From Vibrio lentus (GTDB lineage Bacteria; Pseudomonadota; Gammaproteobacteria; Enterobacterales; Vibrionaceae): a stretch of 64,000 nucleotides of DNA. Every line of letters begins with the position of its first letter. Positions within the stretch are counted from its first letter, which is position 1. The notes beneath the pieces were generated by a model. The model was not told where the DNA came from. It saw only the letters and a program-made list of their open reading frames with translations, and made no database searches. The stretch is taken from contig NZ_JAUFQE010000002.1 in the NCBI RefSeq assembly GCF_030409755.1, positions 1,178,001 to 1,242,000 on the forward strand, given 5' to 3'. Positions 37,555 to 47,219 of the stretch are shown in pieces. The position numbers were made by a program, and so were the translations under genes.

Positions 37555-38138
37555 TATTGAAGCGTTCCAAATTGGGTGAGTTCTTCTGGCGTATTGAGAT
37601 TAACAAAGCAGTTAGGCGCGTCGCTAAAGTCGACGTACTCAGTCACACACTCTTTGTACAACAAGATGATCTTGCGGTCGCCACGCTCTAAAAACGCTTC
37701 TAACTTTGGCAGAACACGTTTGTGGAACAGGGTGAATACAGGTTGCTTAAATTCGCCATCATGAGCCACAAGAATGTCGCTGTCTTCTTTTACTGCTGCA
37801 CAAAAACGCTCAACAAGGTCGTCACTGATTTGAGGGCTGTCGCAAGGAACAAAGCCTACCCAATCTGTGGTCGCGTTTTTAAGGCCAGCGTGAATCCCAC
37901 CCAAAGGGCCTGGGTAGTCAGGGAAAGAATCGGACACAACCGGTGCAAATGCTTGGTAACTGTCTAAGTTACGGTTGGCATTGATGGTAATGCTGACATC
38001 TTGTTGGGACAGCTTGTCTATAACGTATTGAATAAGCGGAGAACCGTTGAGCTCAACGAGTCCTTTATCTTTTCCGCCCATACGGCTGGCTTGTCCGCCA
38101 GCCAAAATAACCCAACTAGTTTGCGTTGAAAGCAACAT
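37554..38138 (-). CDS. mobA: Molybdenum cofactor guanylyltransferase MobA
   Basis: This 194-residue nucleotidyltransferase has the signature [21 protein letters not shown] (GTP binding), then [11 protein letters not shown] and [10 protein letters not shown] (metal-binding Asp). It adds GMP to the molybdenum cofactor, giving the form used by DMSO-reductase-type enzymes including formate dehydrogenase. It overlaps tupC by 23 bp at its start. Confidence 0.93.
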   Translation of the reverse strand: MLLSTQTSWVILAGGQASRMGGKDKGLVELNGSPLIQYVIDKLSQQDVSITINANRNLDSYQAFAPVVSDSFPDYPGPLGGIHAGLKNATTDWVGFVPCDSPQISDDLVERFCAAVKEDSDILVAHDGEFKQPVFTLFHKRVLPKLEAFLERGDRKIILLYKECVTEYVDFSDAPNCFVNLNTPEELTQFGTLQ

Positions 38139-38835
38139 AAATATTCTCTTGTGCTTTGTTCTTTTTAATAACTTGAAGAAGCGGTGATTCGGTCAAAGTG
38201 TTGTCTTTGATCCACCACTGCTTCTTACATAAATCGGTTAACGCGTTAGTTTGGTGGCTAGTGATGACCAAACTCGCGCCTCTCTGAAGAAGATCTTCGG
38301 CCATAATGACCAATCTTTCAATAGATTCTTTGTCTAAAGAAGCACTTGGTTCGTCCATCAGCAAGATTGAAGGCTTGAGAATCCAAGCTCGTGCCATTGC
38401 CACGCGTTGACGCTCACCACCAGACAAAACAGAAATGTGCTCGTCTGCTAGGGTTTCTAAACCTACCATCCTCAACGCATTAATTATTTGAGCTCGCTTA
38501 TCTTTTTGGCTCTCTTTGTTAAAGCGAATGCCATAAGCGACATTTTGGTACACCGAGCCATCAAAAAGGTAAGGGGTTTGGTGGAGATAGATGATGTCTT
38601 TAAATTTTAACCGAGGAAACAGGCTGTGTTGCCAGCTTTGTGTCGGAGACTGAATACGGCCAGAGCTCGGCTTGATCAATCCTGATAAGATTTTAAGTAG
38701 GGTCGTTTTGCCAACACCGTTATCGCCTTTGAGATAAATAGCATCGTTAGGGCCGATCGACAATTCGGGGATGTGGAACAAAACACGCTCTTTGTAGCGC
38801 ATTGAAATTTGCTGCGTTGTTATTTTTATACTCAT
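38116..38835 (-). CDS. tupC: Tungstate-type ABC transporter ATPase TupC
   Basis: This 239-residue ABC ATPase has Walker [14 protein letters not shown], signature [15 protein letters not shown], Walker [13 protein letters not shown] and the switch His in [10 protein letters not shown]. It powers uptake of tungstate or molybdate with TupB and TupA. It lies 10 bp after tupB and overlaps mobA, tying metal uptake to cofactor assembly. Confidence 0.85.
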   Translation of the reverse strand: MSIKITTQQISMRYKERVLFHIPELSIGPNDAIYLKGDNGVGKTTLLKILSGLIKPSSGRIQSPTQSWQHSLFPRLKFKDIIYLHQTPYLFDGSVYQNVAYGIRFNKESQKDKRAQIINALRMVGLETLADEHISVLSGGERQRVAMARAWILKPSILLMDEPSASLDKESIERLVIMAEDLLQRGASLVITSHQTNALTDLCKKQWWIKDNTLTESPLLQVIKKNKAQENIYVAFNAN

Positions 38836-38845
38836 GACAGCGTTC

Positions 38846-39544
38846 CTAAGTTCTCAAGTAGCCTTTTCCTCTCACACTGGAAAGGAAAAAGTTAAGGGCT
38901 AATGCCAATGCTAATAAGACCATACCAAGTGCCACACCTTGAGCAAATGCGCCTTTGTGACTTTCCATAGCAATAGCCGTAGGGATATTTCGTGTCATTC
39001 CCATAATGTTACCACCCACCATCATCGAACAACCGACTTCGGTCACGATACGTGAGAATGCAGCAATGGTGGCTGCCAACAGAGGGAATCGTGTTTCCCA
39101 AATTAAAGTACACGCGACTCGAGTGGTTGAGACTCCAAGGGTACGCGCTGTTTCTACTGCTCGGCGATCGCTGGCTTGCAGCGCGCCATGCATCATAGCA
39201 ACCAGAATTGGGAAACAGATCAGCATCTGACCGAGAATCATCGCCTTTTGCGTGAACAGCAATTGCCAGTCACCCAAAGGGCCAGAACGAGAGAGCATCA
39301 TGTACATCAACAAGCCAATTACCACGGTCGGTATCGCTTGTAAGGTGTTGATCACCGAAAGCAGCGCCCATTTACCGGGGAATTCGGTGTAAGCCAATAA
39401 GAAAGCCATGATGATTGCAGGAACAATCACCAATGAAATGGCGGACAATGAAACGCTGAAAGATACCGCGACGATTTTCCACAGTTCGTGGTCAAAACTC
39501 ACCAGTAGATTCATTGCATCAAGCGTTGTTTGCCATAGGGTCAT
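38846..39544 (-). CDS. tupB: Tungstate-type ABC transporter permease TupB
   Basis: This 232-residue permease has about five membrane helices and the EAA-type loop (VETARTLGVSTTRVACTLIWE). The family imports oxyanions such as tungstate. It follows tupA by about 150 bp with a hairpin in between. Confidence 0.85.
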   Translation of the reverse strand: MTLWQTTLDAMNLLVSFDHELWKIVAVSFSVSLSAISLVIVPAIIMAFLLAYTEFPGKWALLSVINTLQAIPTVVIGLLMYMMLSRSGPLGDWQLLFTQKAMILGQMLICFPILVAMMHGALQASDRRAVETARTLGVSTTRVACTLIWETRFPLLAATIAAFSRIVTEVGCSMMVGGNIMGMTRNIPTAIAMESHKGAFAQGVALGMVLLALALALNFFLSSVRGKGYLRT

Positions 39545-39624
39545 GAAGTATCTCGTTTAAAGCGACAATAAGTCTTAAAAAGTAATGCTGATGTTTTGGT
39601 AATAGCTGACACTGGATCAGTGAA

Positions 39625-39673
39625 ACAGGGTGAGTCAGCCATTCATTCTTTTCGAGTTCACTATTCACCCTGT
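39625..39673 (-). repeat. Inverted repeat between tupA and tupB
   Basis: A 9-bp inverted repeat (ACAGGGTGA/TCACCCTGT) encloses a 31-nt loop, with no T-run. It may stabilise the tupA message or limit read-through to tupB. Confidence 0.45.
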
Positions 39674-39692
39674 AAGAATAGTGCAATGACGA

Positions 39693-40499
39693 CTATTCTG
39701 CGCTTGCAACAAACAGTTGTTTGCCGTGCAGTTTAAAGTCGTTAATCAGTTTCTGACCTTTAGGGTTAACCAACCAATCACTGAATACTTTCGCTGCTTG
39801 GTAGTTGATGGTCGGGTAGCGCTCTGGGTTAACAAGAATCACTTGGTAAGGGTTAAATAGGTTCTTGTCACCTTGGAAAAGGATTTTAAGATCCAATTTG
39901 TTTTGGTAAGCCAACCAAGTACCACGGTCTGTCATGGTGTAGCCTTGCATTTCAGACGCCATGTTTAGAGTAGGGCCCATACCTTGACCAACACTGCGGT
40001 AACCACCGAAGTTTGGTTCCATTTTGGTTTGTGCCCAGATACCCATCTCTTTCTTATGAGTACCAGAATCGTCACCACGAGAAACGAACGTCACGTTGTT
40101 CGTTGCAATCGCTTTGAACACATCAGCCACTGCTTTTTGAGATTCAATTTTCGCAGGATCATTTTGAGGGCCCACAATAACAAAGTCGTTATACATCAGT
40201 TTACGAGGTAGAACGCCATAGCCTTGTTCAACGAAATTCGCTTCTGCTTTTGGTGCGTGAGTCATCACCAGATCGACATCGCCGTTCTCACCCATACGAA
40301 GTGATTTACCCGTACCTGCAGCTAGAACGTCAACTTTAATACCAGAGTCTTTTTCGAACTCAGGTAATAGGTAGTCTAGTAGGCCAGAGTGATACGTGCT
40401 TGTTGTTGTCGCAAGTTTGATGTGCGTGGTGTCTTCTGCGCTGCTAGCCGAGTAACTGACGATAGATAGAGCGGCAATAGTTAAGGGAATTGCTTTCAT
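39693..40499 (-). CDS. tupA: Tungstate-binding periplasmic protein TupA
   Basis: This 268-residue protein has a signal peptide (MKAIPLTIAALSIVSYSASSA) and the TupA oxyanion-site motif LATTTSTYHSGLLD, followed by VDVLAAGTGKSLRMGENGDVD and SRGDDSGTHKKE. It binds tungstate (possibly also molybdate). The ATG at 40499 starts the signal peptide; upstream in-frame ATGs extend towards the promoter and are unlikely. It is the first gene of a tupABC-mobA-mobB/moeA operon with a sigma-54 promoter. Confidence 0.88.
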   Translation of the reverse strand: MKAIPLTIAALSIVSYSASSAEDTTHIKLATTTSTYHSGLLDYLLPEFEKDSGIKVDVLAAGTGKSLRMGENGDVDLVMTHAPKAEANFVEQGYGVLPRKLMYNDFVIVGPQNDPAKIESQKAVADVFKAIATNNVTFVSRGDDSGTHKKEMGIWAQTKMEPNFGGYRSVGQGMGPTLNMASEMQGYTMTDRGTWLAYQNKLDLKILFQGDKNLFNPYQVILVNPERYPTINYQAAKVFSDWLVNPKGQKLINDFKLHGKQLFVASAE

Positions 40500-40611
40500 T
40501 ATTATTATGTCCATTCTGTTATAAATGAATGACACGCCTTCAACTTCAAAGGGCTCAAAGAAGGTCATGTTCATGAGTGCTAATTTTTGTAATTAGAAAT
40601 CATCACCTTAT

Positions 40612-40628
40612 AAGCAATGTTAGTGCCA
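40612..40628 (-). promoter_or_regulatory. Sigma-54 promoter for tupA operon
   Basis: On the minus strand TGGCACTAACATTGCTT is a near-perfect -24/-12 promoter (TGGCAC, five bases, TTGC). It lies about 115 bp upstream of tupA and is divergent from an enhancer-binding regulator gene. Candidate enhancer boxes are at 40681-40690 and 40719-40730. Confidence 0.87.
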
Positions 40629-40680
40629 ATAAATCATGCATCAGATCTCATTAAATTGCTGTTATTTCGAACGAAACTGC

Positions 40681-40690
40681 GTCATTTGAC
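40681..40690. promoter_or_regulatory. Candidate enhancer box (GTCATTTGAC)
   Basis: An inverted repeat GTC-ATTT-GAC lies about 53-62 bp upstream of the tup -24 element. It resembles the GTCAAAATGTAC box before the formate dehydrogenase genes. Confidence 0.4.
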
Positions 40691-40718
40691 CCCATAAATT
40701 AAAACAAAACATGAGCTA

Positions 40719-40730
40719 GGACAAAATGTC
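40719..40730. promoter_or_regulatory. Candidate enhancer box (GGACAAAATGTC)
   Basis: A GACA-AAA-TGTC inverted repeat lies about 92-102 bp upstream of the tup -24 element. Near-identical boxes are at 62156-62167 and 63314-63325. It is proposed as a binding site for the adjacent sigma-54 regulator. Confidence 0.5.
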
Positions 40731-40801
40731 GCACATTGACCCTGTTGCGTAAAAGGTTAATTGGTACACTCTGTCCCAACTTTCCCTATCGGCTGATCAT
40801 T

Positions 40802-42265
40802 ATGTCTTTACCTAGTTCAAGCGCCTCTAACCTCAACTCCAACACATTGACTCAATATCAGGCATTTTCTGTCTTGGTGGTCGACGATGAAATTGGTATG
40901 CAGGCTATTCTTAAGAAAGCACTAGGTAAGTATTTTGGCAAGGTATCCAGTGCCGGTTCCGTAGAAGAAGCTGAAGTTCTACGCTGCAACGAGCACTTCG
41001 ATTTGATCGTGCTTGATATCAATCTTCCAGGTCGTTCTGGTATTGAATGGGAAGAGGTATTCAACGACGCAGACAAACGCGCCGACGTAATTTTCATGAC
41101 AGGTTACGCTGATCTCGAAATGACCATATCTGCACTTAAGCTTGGCGCCTCTGATTTCATTTTGAAGCCTTTCAACTTAGAACAGATGATAAAAGCAGTA
41201 CTTCGCTGCATGGACAAGCGCCTAGACCAAAGAATGCAATATGCGTTGAAACGCGACGTAAGCCGCCATATCAAAACGGAACTGATCGGTAACTCAGATA
41301 AAACCAAACAACTTAAGCAGCTCATCAGTCAATTCGCACCATCAAGAGCATCGGTGTTAATCGAAGGCGAATCTGGGACGGGTAAAGAGTTGGTTGCTCG
41401 TGGCGTGCATGAAGCCAGCAAACGAACAGGGCCATTTGTGCCAATCAACTGTGGAGCTATCGCTCCTGAGCTTTTAGAAAGTGAATTGTTTGGCCATACG
41501 TCTGGTGCCTTTACTGGTGCTAAGAAAAATAGAGAAGGCCTATTTAGAGTCGCAAGTGGTGGCACATTGTTCCTTGATGAAATCGGTGAGATGCCACTGC
41601 CAATGCAAGCAGCGCTGTTACGCGTTTTAGAACAACGAACGATTCGACCTGTTGGCAGTGAGAAAGAGATCGCTGTCGATGTTCGTGTGGTCGCAGCGAC
41701 AAACCGTAATCTTCAAGAAGAGGTCGATAAAGGACATTTCCGTCGTGACCTGTTTTACCGACTTAATGTTCTTAAAATTGACGTTGTCCCACTAAGAGAA
41801 CGTCCGTCCGATCTTATTGAGCTCGTTCCTTACTTTACCCGTTTACTATCGAGCGAGCTTTGTGTACCCGTTCCAAACTGGGCGCATGAAGACATCTTGG
41901 CAATGAACGAGTATGAATGGCCGGGGAATATCCGCGAACTTAAAAATTTAGTCGAACGTTGTATCTTATTAGACAAGCCACCAGCTCATTACTGGCGTGA
42001 GATTAACGGTGACCCAGCACCCACCAGCATTTCAGTGACGGTGTCACATGGCGCTGAGTTACCTAATTTGGATAACAATGATGCCGTTGAAGGTTACCCA
42101 AACACTTGGACACTCAAAGATGTTGAGAAAGCACATATAGAACAGTTGGTTAGTTTTCATGATGGGAACAAATCAGCAGCGTCTCGGGATCTTGGCGTTG
42201 CTCGTAAAACGTTAGAGCGTAAATACAAAGAATGGAATACAGAAGGCTCTGAATATGCCGATTAG
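40802..42265 (+). CDS. NtrC-class sigma-54 response regulator
   Basis: This 487-residue regulator has a receiver domain with phospho-acceptor D72 (LIVLDINLPGRSG). A sigma-54 AAA+ domain follows (GESGTGKE, GAFTGAKKNREG, FLDEIGEMPL) and then a Fis-type HTH (GNKSAASRDLGVARKTLERKY). All motifs for enhancer-dependent activation are present. The ATG at 40802 (MSLPSSS) is preferred over a longer frame from 40736. It overlaps the kinase gene. Position opposite a sigma-54 promoter suggests it activates tupABC and, by shared boxes, formate-dehydrogenase genes. Confidence 0.92.
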   Translation: MSLPSSSASNLNSNTLTQYQAFSVLVVDDEIGMQAILKKALGKYFGKVSSAGSVEEAEVLRCNEHFDLIVLDINLPGRSGIEWEEVFNDADKRADVIFMTGYADLEMTISALKLGASDFILKPFNLEQMIKAVLRCMDKRLDQRMQYALKRDVSRHIKTELIGNSDKTKQLKQLISQFAPSRASVLIEGESGTGKELVARGVHEASKRTGPFVPINCGAIAPELLESELFGHTSGAFTGAKKNREGLFRVASGGTLFLDEIGEMPLPMQAALLRVLEQRTIRPVGSEKEIAVDVRVVAATNRNLQEEVDKGHFRRDLFYRLNVLKIDVVPLRERPSDLIELVPYFTRLLSSELCVPVPNWAHEDILAMNEYEWPGNIRELKNLVERCILLDKPPAHYWREINGDPAPTSISVTVSHGAELPNLDNNDAVEGYPNTWTLKDVEKAHIEQLVSFHDGNKSAASRDLGVARKTLERKYKEWNTEGSEYAD

Positions 42266-44282
42266 ACGTCATTGGTGGTCAAAGTGGGCGTTCCGATTCA
42301 AAACCATGGTGCGGTACCGTCTGTTATTTTTAACGTCGGCTCCGATCATCTTAACTCTATGTGCTCTGGTTGCGATCACTTTGTATTGGTCTGTTCACTA
42401 CACATGGCAGGGCGCATTGATTGATGTTGATGAGCGGTTGGATGTTGCAGACAACAGTATTCAACTGATTCAAAGCCAACAGGCCTATAACGTTCAAGCC
42501 TTTGCTGAGTCTTACAACTTCCGAATCAAACTCAAGAGTGATATTTCAAAAAAAGAGCTCACACGCTGGGTTTCAGAAAACAAATCTCGCTATGAACTCG
42601 ATTTTCTGCGCTGGCGTAGCGTCGAGAGCATGGAGAAAAAACTTGAATACCTCAACCTGACACACAAAGCGTCGTTCTTTAGTGTATTAAGCCAAAGCGA
42701 GCTCAACGATTTAGACCAAAATCTTGCAAGGCAAGCCGAAGTCCCAATGCTTAATAGTCGAAATGTTGAAACTCGTGGTTTGGTTAGCCGCACTGTTGTG
42801 TCGATTCGAGACAAGAATGATCACGTCATTGGTTTTCTTGATGGCGGGATCTTACTGAACAACAGCACGCAGTTAGTTGATCAGATCAGCAACTTAATTT
42901 ATCCGCAACGCGATAGTTTCAATCGTCGTATCGGTACTGTCACGGTTTTCCTTGATGACCTACGTGTGAGTACGAATGTACCGCTGAGCAGTGAAGAGAG
43001 TGCAGGGCGTGCAATCGGCACTCGTGTTTCGCATGAGGTTCACTCAAAAGTCTTGAATGAAGGCAAAGAGTGGTTGGATCGTGCTTACGTTTACGACGCT
43101 TGGTACATCACAGCATATCAACCGATTCATGACCAGTTCGATAACGTTATCGGCATGCTCTATACCGGTTATTTGATTTGGCCATTAGTGGAAACGTACT
43201 TAACCAACCTTGGTGAAATCAGCATTACCATTGTGCTGTTACTCTTGATCTCCGGTTGGATCGTTCACCGTGGCGCGCGTGATCTTTTCAACCCAATTGA
43301 ACGCATCCATAAGGTCGTGAAGCTCGTCCAGATGGGGCAAGACAAGCGAATAGGTACGCTTGGTTTAGATGATCAACACGAACTCACATTGCTGGCTAAG
43401 CAGTTCGATAAAATGTTGGATTTGCTCCACGAACGCAATCAAGAAATTCAACAAGCGGCGTCTGAGCTCGAATGTAAGGTTCATTCTCGTACTGCCAGTT
43501 TGAAAGAGAAAACCGAAGAACTCGAACTTCATATCCAGCTTCTCAACCAAGCTAGAGATAAGCTGGTGGTTAACGAGAAATTAGCCGCATTAGGTGAGTT
43601 AACCGCAGGTATTGCTCATGAGATTAATAACCCAACAGCTGTGATTCTTGGCAATGTCGAGTTGATGAAGTTTGAGCTTGGTGACGAAGTGGCCCGTGTA
43701 GACGAGGAAGTCCACGCGATCATGGAGCAGATCGACCGAATCCGAAACATCACACGAAGCCTACTTCAATACAGCCGACATGGCGGCGTACAAGACGAAA
43801 TCACTTGGCAACACATCAATCCAATCGTCGACGAGAGTATTACACTTGTCAAAACAGGCGCTAAGAAGAAAGGCATTGTTTATGTCTCACAACTGCACGC
43901 GAAAACGTCTGTCGAAGTGAACCGCAACCAATTGCTACAGATTCTGGTTAACCTACAAATGAACGCGATTCACGCGATGGACGGAAAGGGCACATTGACT
44001 ATTTCAAGTGAAGACTGGGTTGAAAACGGCGTGTCTCATGGGGCTATTGTTCATGTTGAAGACGAAGGCTGTGGTATCAAAGAAGAGCAATTGAAACGTA
44101 TTTTCTCGCCTTTCTATACCACCAAACGCGACGGTACAGGTTTAGGTTTGTCGGTATCTCAAAGTATCTTGAGTCAAACGGGTGGCGAGATACGTGTCGA
44201 ATCAGAAGTGGGCAAGGGAAGCCGCTTTAGTATCTACCTTCAACAAAAAGCGACACCACAATTGTTGGTCTCAAACCTATAA
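42255..44282 (+). CDS. Cache-domain sensor histidine kinase
   Basis: This 675-residue kinase has a first membrane helix near residues 25-48 and a periplasmic Cache-type sensor of about 260 residues. A second helix lies near 315-335, then HAMP, a coiled coil, the HisKA box with H455 (GIAHEINNPTAVILGN), and HATPase motifs (VNLQMNAIHAMDG, DEGCGIKEE, TTKRDGTGLGLS). It overlaps the response regulator by 11 bp and is its probable partner. The ligand is unknown; an oxyanion or formate-related signal would fit the context. Confidence 0.92.
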   Translation: MPIRRHWWSKWAFRFKTMVRYRLLFLTSAPIILTLCALVAITLYWSVHYTWQGALIDVDERLDVADNSIQLIQSQQAYNVQAFAESYNFRIKLKSDISKKELTRWVSENKSRYELDFLRWRSVESMEKKLEYLNLTHKASFFSVLSQSELNDLDQNLARQAEVPMLNSRNVETRGLVSRTVVSIRDKNDHVIGFLDGGILLNNSTQLVDQISNLIYPQRDSFNRRIGTVTVFLDDLRVSTNVPLSSEESAGRAIGTRVSHEVHSKVLNEGKEWLDRAYVYDAWYITAYQPIHDQFDNVIGMLYTGYLIWPLVETYLTNLGEISITIVLLLLISGWIVHRGARDLFNPIERIHKVVKLVQMGQDKRIGTLGLDDQHELTLLAKQFDKMLDLLHERNQEIQQAASELECKVHSRTASLKEKTEELELHIQLLNQARDKLVVNEKLAALGELTAGIAHEINNPTAVILGNVELMKFELGDEVARVDEEVHAIMEQIDRIRNITRSLLQYSRHGGVQDEITWQHINPIVDESITLVKTGAKKKGIVYVSQLHAKTSVEVNRNQLLQILVNLQMNAIHAMDGKGTLTISSEDWVENGVSHGAIVHVEDEGCGIKEEQLKRIFSPFYTTKRDGTGLGLSVSQSILSQTGGEIRVESEVGKGSRFSIYLQQKATPQLLVSNL

Positions 44283-44561
44283 GTTTTAGCTTTAAGATCG
44301 AATCCAACCATATTATCACCTGATAATATTTCTATTGCGCTTGGGCGGTTACATGAACGTTTCAACCCAAGCACGAAAATTCCGCACTACTAAACTATCG
44401 CCAACCAAATCTCAACCTCTGCCCGTTTGACGAGCACCTCCTTTTAGCTATGTAACATGGTGTATATCTTTTGATCTTGATGCATATCATCTGAACTGTA
44501 CGAAATTTTGATAACTTGGTCGAAAATCCATAATCAAAACAAATAATAAAGTCAGTCAGCT

Positions 44562-46181
44562 ATGAAATTAAGTAACTTATCTATCAAATCAAAACTCGTA
44601 TCCATCGTTATTTTATCGGTTGTTCTATTGGTAATGGCATCCACTTTTAATTTAATGCAACAGCGCGCTAGCTCCATGGAAGAGCGGCAAGATAAACTCA
44701 GTGCACAAGTCGAAACAGCGGTCAGCCTAGCTCAACACTATTATGACCAACGAAATGTTCTTGGCGAAGAGACAGCAAAGAAACAAGCACTGCAAGCTAT
44801 TGAAACGCTTCGCTATGACAGCACCAACTATTTTTGGATCTTAAACCAACAACTCAACATCATTAGTCATCCACTCAAGCCAGAACTCAATGGCAAAAAT
44901 GCGGGTAACTTAAGAGATGGCGCAGGCAAGCAACACTGGCGTGAGATGGTCACCATCTCTCAAACAGCGCAACAGAAAGGCTTTCTTGACTACCAATGGA
45001 AGAGCCCGAATGGAGAGTTGAAAGACAAGATCTCATACGTACAACTGTTCCCTGAATGGAACTGGGTGCTAGGGTCTGGAATATTGGTCGCTGATATTCA
45101 AGATGCGTTCTATGCGTTGGCGATTAAAGAAGGGATGGTTGCGGTTGTGTTGTCTGGTCTGTTGTTTGCGATGGGCTACGCGATATCCAATAACATCCTT
45201 GTGCCTCTCAATAAGCTTATCGACAACACCCATAAGATTGCCGATGGTGATCTTCGTGTGCGTATGAATATGACGCGTAAAGATGAGCTAGGCGATATGA
45301 GCCAACAGATCGACACCATGCTCGATAAATTGCAAAGCACGCTGCGTACCGCCAATGAATCTGCGGACCTGTCCAGTAACATGGCAAGCCACATTGCTCA
45401 AGCGAGTGAAGAGGCGGCGACCAGTGTCAATTCACAACATGCTCAGCTTGAGTTATTGTCTACCGCGATGACGGAAATGAGTGCCACCATTTCTGATGTC
45501 GCGGTTAATGCAGAGAACACAGCGGCGAGTACCAATAAAGTGGTCGATCATGCCAATCAAAACGACAAGAACATGCAGGTCACGTCTAAGACGATCTCTC
45601 AAGTTTCAGAAAACATCTCTACGGCAAACGAATTGGTAAGAGATCTACAGTCCGGTGTTAGCGAAATAAGCCAAGTGGTCAGCGTGATTCGTGATGTATC
45701 AGAACAAACTAACTTATTGGCACTCAACGCAGCGATAGAAGCGGCACGTGCGGGTGAACAAGGAAGAGGGTTCGCGGTTGTAGCAGACGAAGTTCGTAAC
45801 CTTGCTAGTCGTACTCAGAACTCAACCAATGAAGTGCAATCGACAATTGAGAAACTCACTCAGCAAGCCGAGCGCACCTTTAAAGCGATGCAAAGCAGTA
45901 ACGAGAAAGTGGATCACAGTGTCGTGGCCTCGAATGAAACACGCCAACAACTGGATGTGATTGTGAATGAGCTGCACAACGCCAACGACATGGTGGCTCA
46001 AATTGCAGCAGCCTCGGAACAACAGAGCACGGTAGCAACCGAAATGAGTGAAAGTGTCACTGGGATTCATCTGGCGGCTAACGAAGTACTGCAAGCTTCA
46101 CAGTCGCTGGCAGAAGACAGCCAGAAAATGGCCAACACCACAGAACACCTTACTGATCAGTTGAAGTACTTTAAGGTTTAA
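44562..46181 (+). CDS. Methyl-accepting chemotaxis protein with Cache_2 sensor
   Basis: This 539-residue receptor has a membrane helix at about 12-30 and a single-Cache periplasmic domain ([46 protein letters not shown]). A second helix lies near 190-208, then HAMP and the signalling domain with tip [20 protein letters not shown]. sCache_2 receptors often sense small carboxylic acids; the ligand here is not defined. A bidirectional terminator follows. Confidence 0.93.
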   Translation: MKLSNLSIKSKLVSIVILSVVLLVMASTFNLMQQRASSMEERQDKLSAQVETAVSLAQHYYDQRNVLGEETAKKQALQAIETLRYDSTNYFWILNQQLNIISHPLKPELNGKNAGNLRDGAGKQHWREMVTISQTAQQKGFLDYQWKSPNGELKDKISYVQLFPEWNWVLGSGILVADIQDAFYALAIKEGMVAVVLSGLLFAMGYAISNNILVPLNKLIDNTHKIADGDLRVRMNMTRKDELGDMSQQIDTMLDKLQSTLRTANESADLSSNMASHIAQASEEAATSVNSQHAQLELLSTAMTEMSATISDVAVNAENTAASTNKVVDHANQNDKNMQVTSKTISQVSENISTANELVRDLQSGVSEISQVVSVIRDVSEQTNLLALNAAIEAARAGEQGRGFAVVADEVRNLASRTQNSTNEVQSTIEKLTQQAERTFKAMQSSNEKVDHSVVASNETRQQLDVIVNELHNANDMVAQIAAASEQQSTVATEMSESVTGIHLAANEVLQASQSLAEDSQKMANTTEHLTDQLKYFKV

Positions 46182-46226
46182 GTCCGACCTAGGTTTTTAC
46201 CGAGCAAGGTTTAAGCTAAACCTCAT

Positions 46227-46270
46227 AAAAAAACACCTCCGCACTTAAGACAAGTTCGGAGGTGTTTTTG
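46227..46270. terminator. Bidirectional terminator between chemoreceptor and MscS genes
   Basis: The 13-bp stem AAAAACACCTCCG/CGGAGGTGTTTTT serves converging genes. Confidence 0.9.
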
Positions 46271-46330
46271 TTTGTAGATGACTGGATTGGTAACTTGCTC
46301 AGCAAAAGGAGCGCGTTAAGCCAATCTCGA

Positions 46331-47218
46331 TCAATGCGTTGCCACTGAAATTTTCGGTGGGTTAATGTTGTGCTTCTTAAACTCTTTCATTACTCGAAGG
46401 GTAATGTCTGTTTCAAACAACTTCTCATACGCCGTATCGACCACATAAGCCTTACAAGTTAACTGTATTGCTAGGTAGTTATCCGTAATCGTCTGTTTAA
46501 CCAGAACCGTAACAGGCTTAGGCAAGTGGATGTAACGGCTTGAAGACGCGGCTTCTTGAATTAGGTCACGGGCTAGGGTGATGTCTTCATCCATGCTGAC
46601 ATAGAAAGGGATCACCACTTGCATATCCAATGCGCCATAGTTACCGCTCGTCGTCACTTCATTCAAGAACTTGTTGTTCGGGATCGTGATGATGTCATCG
46701 TTCAGCGTTCTCATACGAACAGAACGCAAACCAATAGTGATAATGTCGCCGTAGTTACCTTCGAACGTGACACGGTCACCAACCTGAAAGGGTCTATCGA
46801 TCATCACCGTGATACCCGCGATAAAAGAAGCCGCCAAGTCTTTAAGTGCAAAGCCAACAGATACGGCGAGGGTACCACCAATCAGAGCGAGTATTTGGTC
46901 GTTGATACGAAAGCTCATCATAAACACGATCAGACCCGTGCTCACATAGATGAAGAACTGCATAAACGACTGAAGCTTTTGCAGTAGCATTCGATATTGA
47001 ACAAATTGGCTACCAAAGCTCGTTACCAAGGAGTTGATGAATTTGAGCAATAGCCACATTGCGGCAATGACGATAGCGGAGAAAAATACGCCACTCCATC
47101 GTACCAAGCTCGCAATCTTCGAGATGTTTTCTACGTTGGCCAGCTCTTCCGTCGCGAAGGTCGGAAAACTCACAGTAGTCGCAAGGCCAACAAGTAATAG
47201 GATAAATAATTTCTTCAT
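46331..47218 (-). CDS. MscS-family mechanosensitive channel
   Basis: This 295-residue channel has a signal-peptide-like N-terminus (cleavage after FPTFA), three further membrane helices and a pore helix (GGTLAVSVGFALKDLAASFIAG) of the MscS type, followed by the beta domain (PFQVGDRVTFEGNYGDI, IPNNKFLNEV). It releases solutes on membrane tension. Its ATG is one base after the stop codon of a large ATPase-like gene, so the two are translated together and may form one complex. Confidence 0.9.
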   Translation of the reverse strand: MKKLFILLLVGLATTVSFPTFATEELANVENISKIASLVRWSGVFFSAIVIAAMWLLLKFINSLVTSFGSQFVQYRMLLQKLQSFMQFFIYVSTGLIVFMMSFRINDQILALIGGTLAVSVGFALKDLAASFIAGITVMIDRPFQVGDRVTFEGNYGDIITIGLRSVRMRTLNDDIITIPNNKFLNEVTTSGNYGALDMQVVIPFYVSMDEDITLARDLIQEAASSSRYIHLPKPVTVLVKQTITDNYLAIQLTCKAYVVDTAYEKLFETDITLRVMKEFKKHNINPPKISVATH

Positions 47219-47219
47219 T